Assembly (NCBI GenBank): GCA_007128675.1
Contig: SKWY01000021.1
Location: 1-6,952 of the forward strand
DNA: 6,952 bases
From: Deltaproteobacteria bacterium
GTDB lineage: Bacteria; Myxococcota; Myxococcia; SLRQ01
Direction of reading: 5' to 3'
Position numbers and translations under genes: made by a program. Position 1 is the stretch's first letter. Every line of letters begins with the position of its first letter. Below are positions 1 to 5,652 of this stretch, one piece after another. The notes beneath the pieces were generated by a model, which made no database searches, was not told where the DNA came from, and saw only the letters and a list, made by a program, of their open reading frames with translations.

Positions 1-202
1 CGGAAACATTTCGCACCCTGTTCTTGAGTCTGCCTGAGTTTCGCGCCGGGCTGCACACCCTTACGATTTCCGTTCGTGCTATCCGACGTTCCTCACCATC
101 AAGATGCACAATGCCCCTTCCAACAGTGACAAGGCCAGCCGCGCGACGAATCGGCTCCTCGATTGCCTCGGATACCTCGACCTCGAAGGTTCTTTTCGAC
201 AC
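1..202 (-). CDS. Unrecognised protein, N-terminal 67 codons (gene continues past left edge)
   Basis: An open minus-strand frame starts with GTG at 202-200 and runs to the window edge without a stop. The visible protein begins MSKRTFEVEVSEAIEEPIRR and continues with AAGLVTVGRGIVHLDGEERR and a basic tail (SGRLKNRVRN). GTG202 is the only reasonable start: reading upstream in frame gives no other ATG/GTG/TTG before a stop at 268-266. An AGAGG lies about 12 bases upstream, a rather distant ribosome site. The amphipathic, charged composition looks like a genuine soluble protein. There is no signal peptide or membrane segment. The gene is divergent from the methyltransferase, with only about 35 bp between the two starts, so the pair may share a regulatory region. 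I do not recognise the family, and too little is visible to infer a function. Confidence 0.62.
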   Translation of the reverse strand, partial: MSKRTFEVEVSEAIEEPIRRAAGLVTVGRGIVHLDGEERRIARTEIVRVCSPARNSGRLKNRVRNVS

Positions 203-225
203 GGGGGACCGTATCCTCTGCGTAT

Positions 226-231
226 GGGAGG
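226..231 (+). promoter_or_regulatory. Ribosome binding site deciding the methyltransferase start
   Basis: GGGAGG lies 6 bases before a TTG codon at 238. The frame is also open from another TTG at 163, but that codon has no purine-rich site upstream and would place the start inside the divergent gene on the other strand. I therefore prefer TTG238. The space between the two divergent starts (203-237) is too short to show a clear promoter for either gene, and I see no convincing -35/-10 pair. Confidence 0.5.
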
Positions 232-237
232 GTGGCC

Positions 238-1527
238 TTGCCTGAGCGTGCCAACTATGAGCAGCTCAACATCCTTTCAGATTGGGATGCCCTGCCGAGT
301 CCGAAGATCGGGCGCGCTGACCGGGTGGGGCCGTACGCTTGGAGTCGTCTCTACACGGGTTTCTCTGAGGCCTTTGCGGTCGGCGCGACCCAGCTTCTCA
401 CTAATCCGGATGCCACTACGTTCCTAGATCCGTTCGCCGGAGCCGGGACGGCGCTGATCGCAGCCGCGAGGCTCGGACATCGCGTGATTGGTACCGATCT
501 CGATCCAGTGTCCGCATTGTTCGCCCGAGCAGCTCTGGCCGTGGCGTTCGATCGAGAAAGGACGCGAGACTTGATTGGGGGTGCTCCCTCATCCGACACT
601 TGGAGCGGTTCGGCCGACTCCTGTTCCATGTTCGCCCATGCCGACCTAGCCTTCGCTCAAGGGGTATTCGAGCGTATTCAAGAAGCAGTGGGGATAGAAG
701 GCTATGCTCTATTTTCAGAACTACTGAACGCAAGGGCCTGGGATTCGGAAGTTGTCGCCCTCGCTGCTCTCTTGGCGTCCGCCAATGATTCCGCAGCAGT
801 TGTCCGTGGTTCGAACCCCGTTTGGTTTCGCAAAGCCAGAAAGGGCGAGGAGGTTCCTCAGCATCCTCTTGCAGACTCGACTTCAGCTTGGCTTGCGCGG
901 ATCGAAAGGGATGTCTTAGGCCTCAACATTCAAGAGGTGGAAGCTACCATCTACTGTGGCGACTTCAGGCAGGCGCCCGTAGAAGAAGATACCGTCTCAA
1001 CTGTTCTCACATCGCCCCCCTATCTAAACCGCGTCGACTATGTCCAGAGTCATTTGGCGCCGCTCCACTTACTATCTGGCCTGTTCGGGGTGGAGTTGGA
1101 ACCACTACGTAAGCAAATGATGGGTACGGCAAAAATGGTTGACAAGCCGGAACCTCTTGCCGAATGGGGTCCCACGTGCATCGACACCCTTGAAAGGATT
1201 CGATCCCACCCCAGCAAGGCCAGCGCTTCCTACTATTTTCCGTTCTTCTGTCAATACTTTCGGGACACGGCTGAGCTCATCGCCTTCCTAAAGAGGGTAT
1301 GTATGCCGGGCGCGGAAGGCGCCATCGTCATCCAGAACTCTTTCTACAAGGAAATTCCCATTCCTTTGGTACGGATTTGGAGCGAGATGGTGGCCTCAAT
1401 GGATCTAACTGCCACGGAAGTGCGGGGTGAGCCTGTCAGGCAGCATCTTGGGACCCTCAGCCCCTCACAGAAGAGCTGGGTGAAGGAGAAAACCTTACGA
1501 GAATCGGTAATCTTGCTAGAGTTCTAA
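238..1527 (+). CDS. Amino-group DNA methyltransferase (N6-adenine or N4-cytosine type)
   Basis: This gene predicts a DNA methyltransferase that transfers a methyl group from S-adenosylmethionine to an exocyclic base amine. With the TTG238 start it has 429 residues. DPFAGAGT at about 64-71 is the SAM-binding motif I, followed by GTDLDP (about 85-90), the acidic motif II. GDFRQAP near 241-247 precedes the catalytic motif IV TSPPY at about 258-262. The order, SAM-binding before catalytic with some 190 residues between, fits the alpha-type arrangement with a target-recognition or helical insert in the middle. Motif IV of the SPPY kind occurs in both N4-cytosine and N6-adenine enzymes, so the base cannot be decided. 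No restriction endonuclease is visible beside it. It ends tail-to-tail with the glycosylase-like gene on the other strand, overlapping it by 4 bp. It is probably the self-marking part of a modification-based system (inference). Confidence 0.88.
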   Translation: MPERANYEQLNILSDWDALPSPKIGRADRVGPYAWSRLYTGFSEAFAVGATQLLTNPDATTFLDPFAGAGTALIAAARLGHRVIGTDLDPVSALFARAALAVAFDRERTRDLIGGAPSSDTWSGSADSCSMFAHADLAFAQGVFERIQEAVGIEGYALFSELLNARAWDSEVVALAALLASANDSAAVVRGSNPVWFRKARKGEEVPQHPLADSTSAWLARIERDVLGLNIQEVEATIYCGDFRQAPVEEDTVSTVLTSPPYLNRVDYVQSHLAPLHLLSGLFGVELEPLRKQMMGTAKMVDKPEPLAEWGPTCIDTLERIRSHPSKASASYYFPFFCQYFRDTAELIAFLKRVCMPGAEGAIVIQNSFYKEIPIPLVRIWSEMVASMDLTATEVRGEPVRQHLGTLSPSQKSWVKEKTLRESVILLEF

Positions 1528-2510
1528 AAGAACGATCCTTGGTAATGGGGCTCGGCAATCAGCCATCGGTCATCACGAAGGGCGGCGCAGAACTCTGCGT
1601 AAGGGCACCGACTCTCGGACAGAGTGGTAATCACAGGATCAGAGAAGCGAGTTCCGCTCTCACAACTCGGCTCGTTCACAGTACAGACCCCACGTCCAAG
1701 CTGCCATTCGATGTAGTTTACATCCGGCACCGGCAGGGCCGCATAAAAGGCCGTTGAGCGCACGGCCTCGGCGACCGTTTGGCGCAGCAATTTGACCAGC
1801 CGGGGTCGTGTTGGCTGTTTACTCCTTAGGATGTGGAGCGTCTCTCGGTGCTTCGGCACTACGCGCCCGGTTCGAAGATAAATGCGCATGATATGGTAGT
1901 CGATCGCCGGGTCGATCGCTTCTTCGTCCTCAAAGCGCGCGATCCTCTCTCTCACCAGTTCGTGCACGAACACGTTAGACTTCTTACGAAGAGGGTCTTG
2001 GCGGAATGCCTCGAAGTCATCCAACCGCCGCATCAGCCCTTTTGCGCCTAGGAGTTTCTTTGACGCGTCTAAAATAAGATTCTCGGCCCTCCCCAAGTAC
2101 CGATCCTGCAGCTCGTTACCTAAATCCCTTAGAAGAGCGGCCCGTTCCTTCGCACGTATTCTCTCCTTCTTCGGGTACGCTTCCAGCCACGCGTACAACT
2201 GCCTTGCATCCACGTTCGCCAGCTTGGCGACTGGTTCATCATCAGCCGCTATCTCCCGCGTGAGGGATTGCGTCAAGAAATCCCAATTGAATTGATGGCA
2301 GATCGCAGCCACTGCGAGACGAATCAGGATAGCACGCTCACGAGAACCTGCAGCGTCAGTGGACTCCACCGCCCAGTTGCAGTCCGCCATTCGTGCAGCT
2401 GCCTGAGAACATTGGAGCAGGTCGATGCGGAAGAGGTTGTCCTGAGTTAGGATCTGGTCCATCCGTCGAAGAGGGCGGTGTGCCATCTGACGATAGTCTT
2501 CGTCTCGCAT
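1524..2510 (-). CDS. Divergent HhH-GPD DNA glycosylase-like protein with Fe-S cluster cysteines
   Basis: The 328-residue protein resembles the endonuclease III/MutY superfamily of base-excision glycosylases, although overall similarity is low. AVAAICHQFNWDFL (about 67-79) matches the N-terminal helix that reads LxAILxQxTxW in many members. RIRAKERAALLRDL (about 117-130) fits the yrxKAxxL segment. LRKKSNVFV (about 174-182) lies where the LPGVGRKTANVV hairpin is expected, with Lys177 as the possible lyase lysine, but the Gly-rich hairpin is not conserved. IDYHIMRIYLRTG (203-215) aligns with Nth VDTHIFRVCNRT, making Asp204 the catalytic-aspartate candidate. The C-terminus has Cys276, 283, 302 and 308 (C-x6-C-x18-C-x5-C), similar to the [4Fe-4S] loop C-x6-C-x2-C-x5-C but with a longer middle. 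It is the third gene of the minus-strand operon. The ATG at 2510 is the only in-frame start after an upstream stop. The assignment rests on motif matching by eye; the substrate base is unknown. Confidence 0.66.
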   Translation of the reverse strand: MRDEDYRQMAHRPLRRMDQILTQDNLFRIDLLQCSQAAARMADCNWAVESTDAAGSRERAILIRLAVAAICHQFNWDFLTQSLTREIAADDEPVAKLANVDARQLYAWLEAYPKKERIRAKERAALLRDLGNELQDRYLGRAENLILDASKKLLGAKGLMRRLDDFEAFRQDPLRKKSNVFVHELVRERIARFEDEEAIDPAIDYHIMRIYLRTGRVVPKHRETLHILRSKQPTRPRLVKLLRQTVAEAVRSTAFYAALPVPDVNYIEWQLGRGVCTVNEPSCESGTRFSDPVITTLSESRCPYAEFCAALRDDRWLIAEPHYQGSFF

Positions 2511-2516
2511 TGCCTA

Positions 2517-2523
2517 CTACCTT
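2517..2523 (-). promoter_or_regulatory. Ribosome binding site of the glycosylase-like gene
   Basis: On the minus strand AAGGTAG precedes ATG2510, with the AAGG core 9 bases from the start. The 74-bp gap between the cyclohydrolase stop and this start shows no obvious terminator hairpin and no convincing promoter, so read-through from the upstream genes is likely. Confidence 0.45.
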
Positions 2524-2584
2524 GAGAAGTGTCGCTTTGCCGCGTGGGAGCTCTGATTGTCTAAGAGCACGGATTCCTTCTCCT

Positions 2585-3205
2585 TCATGGGTCTCCATCC
2601 TCCACGTCGTCTATAAGGTGTCCAAGAACCTTCTGCTTCTCGTCGAGATAATCCCGAACCGAAGGATTCTTCATGACAAGGGGCCGCCGGCTCACGGCTG
2701 TAAAACCATGTGCCGAGAGCTGTTCGACCTTCCGCGGATTGTTCGTAAGCAACCGGATGTCTTGGGATGGCTGAAGAAATTCGCGGAGCACGGCCGCTTC
2801 CACTTCGAAATCTCGGAGGTCCGTGGGCAGTCCGAGCTCTCGATAGGCGGCCGCGGTATGAAGGCCCTTCTCCTGCTGGAGCATTATGCTACGACACTTC
2901 AGTTCCAAGCCAGCCCCACGACCCTCCTGGTATGCATAAACCACGATACCGTCTTCGACCCCCAGGAGCTTGATCGACGCGCAGAGTTGGAGCGCGCAAT
3001 CACAATCTGCTGTTCTAAACGCCTCCGAGAAGAGACAGGAGCTCTGCAGGCGGACAGAAACGGCTCCGTCGGATCCAGGTGGAAGCGAGGTCAGTACGAC
3101 ACCGGCCGTTGTGGTCGAGCCCCAAGGCGCCGTGAAGTGCCGCGCAGTGAGCGGTCCAGCGAACGTCTGAAGGCGAAACTCCGGGGTCATGGATACATTC
3201 TTCAA
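2585..3205 (-). CDS. ribA: GTP cyclohydrolase II (RibA family)
   Basis: GTP cyclohydrolase II opens the imidazole ring of GTP, releasing formate and pyrophosphate and giving 2,5-diamino-6-ribosylamino-pyrimidinone 5'-phosphate. It is normally the first step of riboflavin synthesis. At 206 residues this protein has the single-domain length of E. coli RibA (196). Zinc ligands Cys57, Cys68 and Cys70 keep the C-x10-C-x-C spacing. YAYQEGRGAGL (90-100) keeps the catalytic tyrosine (E. coli Tyr105) and the QEGR motif. DLRD (129-132) keeps the Asp/Arg pair (E. coli Asp126/Arg128). LTNNPRKV (153-160) and the C-terminal YLDEK...GHL also match. The zinc loop diverges: QSSCLFSEAF replaces the usual HSECLTGD. 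The frame opens with TTG3205, overlapping the ATPase stop as TTGA; ATG3190 is an equally plausible start 11 bp after that stop. No other riboflavin gene is present, so the symbol denotes family only, and a role in a defence or modification pathway is likely (inference). Confidence 0.9.
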   Translation of the reverse strand: MKNVSMTPEFRLQTFAGPLTARHFTAPWGSTTTAGVVLTSLPPGSDGAVSVRLQSSCLFSEAFRTADCDCALQLCASIKLLGVEDGIVVYAYQEGRGAGLELKCRSIMLQQEKGLHTAAAYRELGLPTDLRDFEVEAAVLREFLQPSQDIRLLTNNPRKVEQLSAHGFTAVSRRPLVMKNPSVRDYLDEKQKVLGHLIDDVEDGDP

Positions 3206-5592
3206 AAGGGCGTCGGCTCCAGTCGTCGAGTTGCGATGAGGTCAGCCATATAGCTTCTGGGCCATGCTATTCCAAGCGTCTCATAAGCAGAAATGATCTC
3301 CTCTGCCTCCGCATCGATGAGGTCTTCGTCGCGCAGCACTCGCAAAATCAGCTGAGAAAATCGCCAATGAAGGTGCTCAAGCGGGTGACGATCCGCTGCC
3401 CCTGCCACGAGCGGCCTAGTATGAACGTCGAGGACGCGCCTTGCCATCTCGACGTCTCCATCGAGAGCACGACTGTTGACCAGGCCGAGGGCTGACCACA
3501 ATTCGAGATCTCGGTTCAGCGTCTCAATCCCGATGCGCAAGCTGTCGTTGTACGCATCCGCCGCATCCGAGTATCGGCCGCCGTGCCGTAATGCCTCGGC
3601 ACGCGCGAGTAATGCGCTACCGATGTCCCTTGAAGACCCGAGATCCTCTCCAAGCCGGAACGCTTCCTGCGCCAAGGAGAGAGACCTGTCGGTGTTTCCA
3701 GCGAGGGCCAGCGACCGAGCACTCGCCCGCAGGCAGGTTGCCAGGGTTTCTCGCGGCAGATTAGGAAGCCCTCGAGCCAGCGCAACCAGCTCCTCGGCTT
3801 GGGCTTCCGCCTCTTGGTAGCGCCCAAGATCACGGAGGATCGTGTTGCGCTCCTTCTCGGCAAGCAGATTTGAGAGATCGGGGTCAGCATCTTCCTTTAT
3901 CCTGAAATTCGATAGTACCTCCTCGGCCTCGGGGTACCGGTTCAGACGGACCAGCGCTCTGGCTCGAAGCAGAAGTACCTGCGCAGAATCAGGCAGATCA
4001 TCAAGCTCTTCGAGCGCGCGCGCGTAGCTTCCCGTGTGAAGAAGGATCTCTGACAGGCCGAGCCGAGCTTTCGCGATCGAATCGACTCGCCCAATCCGCT
4101 CAGCGGCTCCAACGGCGGCATCGAACGATTCTGTAGCAGCGCTGAGCGACCCCGCGGAGATAAGATGCTTGCCGGCCTCAACGCCCAGAGCGGCAACAAG
4201 TTCATCGTTCCCGGCGAGGCTTGCGAGACGAGTTCGTACGAATGCCAAGTCGCTTCGCTCACCCTGTAGAGTCTCCTCGGACACCGCATCGAGAGCTTTA
4301 GCTGCGCATTCCTTGACGACTTCTTGAGGCAACTCCTTAGCTAACACTAGGGCTGTGGTTTCGTGTACTATTCGGTATGGTGCCCCCCCCTCTTCGACAA
4401 AATTCACCGATTTCAGTTCGTCAATCACGGCGTTCACTTGTACGGCGGATTTCTCCGGCAGGAGCTTTTGGATGAAGCTGAACTGCACGTGAGCCCGAGT
4501 CGGCAAGATCGCCAGGGCCGTGAGAACCTCCTTCGCCTCGTCGCTCAATGCACGAAACCGCCGATGGTAAAACGGCCCCAGCCGGGTGATCAGGCTCTCT
4601 CCGACTGTCTCAGCTTCCAATCCTGCGACCCAGTCTCGCAAGAACAACGGGCGGCCATCGCAGTACCTCACGATCGTTGAGAGCTCCGCCACCTCAGGAA
4701 CGGGTTGATCTTTGTGCCTAAGCCACTCGGCGAGGTCTGCTTCATTTAGACGAGGCATTGAACGTCTCTCAAACTCTTGATACGCCAGATCGGGCCAAAG
4801 GTCGTCGATCGCGTGCGCTCCGGCGTCAGTTTCGTTGTTTACGGAAAGCACAGCATTCCAAGCCCCAGGCGCCTCGGCCGCGATCTTCCGCACGACTTCC
4901 CGAACCTCGGGAGAAGCGGCTTCGACCCGGTCGATCAGGAGCGTGCCGGCAAGCCCTGCGTCGGATAAACTTCTCATCAGATTGAGGAATCCCATCAGGC
5001 TATCCCCGGTACCTCTTTTGGCGATCCCCTCGGCGATAGCACTAATGCTCCCGCCAGCCAGCGCATCACGTCCCACTTCGCTCAGTGCTTCAACAGTAGC
5101 AGTGAGCTCGGGGGCCAGCCCTTTGGCGGCATCGAGCAAGAGGGCGAGGGAAAGGCGCGATGCGTTGTTCCATGCGACAGCGTTCAGGCTTTCTCGAAGC
5201 CGATCTAAACCTGTGGACGGCAGGCTCAACTGCTGGATCAGGTCCGCGGCCAGGCGCCCCAGAACCACTTCCACACTGTTCGCGCCGGAGGCAATCTCAT
5301 GGTAGAGAGCAGGCAGGTGCGGCTGCTGGGCCTTCAATTCGTCGGAAAGGTGTCTCAGGAATGCCGTCTTGCCGATGCCCCGAGGTCCTTCAACCAACAA
5401 GCGCGCGCCATTAGGACCCTGAAGCTCTTGTAATAGGTCGGATGTCAGTGACGCCCGGCCGTAGATGCACATGGTCTCAGAATCCCTTGGACGTTTGGCT
5501 CGTATGGTGTTGCCCAAGCCTAACCTGGCCTCGAGCGTCATGCAGTGCAACCGGGAGTCCTTTGACGAAGCAAAGGGAGGGGCGCCCGCCAT
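3202..5592 (-). CDS. STAND-like P-loop ATPase with C-terminal TPR repeats
   Basis: This 796-residue protein looks like a signal-transducing STAND/AAA-type ATPase. GPRGIGKT (69-76) is the Walker A loop. TLLIDRVE (217-224) is a Walker B-like strand, with Asp-Arg-Val-Glu instead of the commoner acidic pair. GRPLFL (313-318) matches the GxP motif at the end of STAND nucleotide-binding domains. Residues about 345-420 look like a winged helix. From about 470 to 720 several TPR-like helical pairs follow (for example GSYARALEEL, GRYQEAEAQAEEL, GNTDRSLSLAQEAF, GRYSDAADAYNDSL). Such proteins bind a trigger through the repeats and oligomerise on ATP. No N-terminal effector domain is visible, so partners encoded downstream may supply the activity (inference). 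The start is uncertain: ATG5592 gives the longest frame, while ATG5541 and ATG5472 are plausible and none has a good ribosome site. The gene heads the operon and starts just next to an insertion sequence, so its native upstream region may have been lost. Confidence 0.83.
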   Translation of the reverse strand: MAGAPPFASSKDSRLHCMTLEARLGLGNTIRAKRPRDSETMCIYGRASLTSDLLQELQGPNGARLLVEGPRGIGKTAFLRHLSDELKAQQPHLPALYHEIASGANSVEVVLGRLAADLIQQLSLPSTGLDRLRESLNAVAWNNASRLSLALLLDAAKGLAPELTATVEALSEVGRDALAGGSISAIAEGIAKRGTGDSLMGFLNLMRSLSDAGLAGTLLIDRVEAASPEVREVVRKIAAEAPGAWNAVLSVNNETDAGAHAIDDLWPDLAYQEFERRSMPRLNEADLAEWLRHKDQPVPEVAELSTIVRYCDGRPLFLRDWVAGLEAETVGESLITRLGPFYHRRFRALSDEAKEVLTALAILPTRAHVQFSFIQKLLPEKSAVQVNAVIDELKSVNFVEEGGAPYRIVHETTALVLAKELPQEVVKECAAKALDAVSEETLQGERSDLAFVRTRLASLAGNDELVAALGVEAGKHLISAGSLSAATESFDAAVGAAERIGRVDSIAKARLGLSEILLHTGSYARALEELDDLPDSAQVLLLRARALVRLNRYPEAEEVLSNFRIKEDADPDLSNLLAEKERNTILRDLGRYQEAEAQAEELVALARGLPNLPRETLATCLRASARSLALAGNTDRSLSLAQEAFRLGEDLGSSRDIGSALLARAEALRHGGRYSDAADAYNDSLRIGIETLNRDLELWSALGLVNSRALDGDVEMARRVLDVHTRPLVAGAADRHPLEHLHWRFSQLILRVLRDEDLIDAEAEEIISAYETLGIAWPRSYMADLIATRRLEPTPF
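4383..4390 (-). repeat. Homopolymeric G8 tract inside the ATPase gene
   Basis: Eight consecutive C on the plus strand read as G8 in the coding strand, at codons 401-404 (Glu-Gly-Gly-Ala), just at the end of the winged-helix region. The given frame is open through it. Loss of one G would reach a TAG within about five codons, and gain of one G would reach a TAA about 15 codons later. Either change would remove all TPR repeats. It is a possible slippage site; nothing here shows that it is used. Confidence 0.7.
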
Positions 5593-5620
5593 CTAGTACT
5601 ACTTTGTTAGATAAGCCTAG

Positions 5621-5640
5621 CTGCCTCTGATTGGAGGTAG
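5621..5640 (+). other. Hairpin covering the GGAGG upstream of the transposase
   Basis: CTGCCTC (5621-5627) can pair with GAGGTAG (5634-5640) across a 6-base loop, with one G-U pair. The right arm contains the only Shine-Dalgarno-like GGAGG before the transposase ATG, about 15 bases upstream of it. In a transcript entering from outside the element the site would be folded away. This is a known way insertion sequences limit transposase translation from read-through RNA; here it is inferred from sequence only. Confidence 0.4.
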
Positions 5641-5652
5641 TAGATTGGCGCC

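Noticed and set aside
163..237. Upstream TTG start at 163 for the methyltransferase
   Set aside because: There is no ribosome site before it, it would overlap the divergent gene by 40 bp, and the added residues are Arg/Pro-rich; TTG238 with GGGAGG is better supported, though not certain.
1012..1022. C6 run in the methyltransferase
   Set aside because: It simply encodes the two prolines of the conserved TSPPY motif and is short; there is no reason to see it as a slippage site.
2356..2598. Small minus-strand frame bridging the cyclohydrolase end and glycosylase start
   Set aside because: It overlaps both genes in another phase, shows no motif, and the glycosylase start has its own ribosome site.
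2393..3253. Long plus-strand open frame (286 codons) opposite the cyclohydrolase and glycosylase genes
   Set aside because: It is antisense to two genes with clear family motifs, spans their intergenic gap, and its translation shows no recognisable domain; it is a by-product of GC-rich codon use.
4835..5305. Plus-strand open frame opposite the ATPase N-terminal half
   Set aside because: Its translation is a low-complexity Ser/Arg/Ala-rich sequence typical of the antisense frame of a GC-rich gene, and the minus-strand frame carries Walker motifs.
5593..5640. Promoter for the ATPase operon (TATCTA-like -10 on the minus strand)
   Set aside because: A weak TATCTA-like hexamer is present, but no -35 at suitable spacing is convincing, so it is not listed as a feature.
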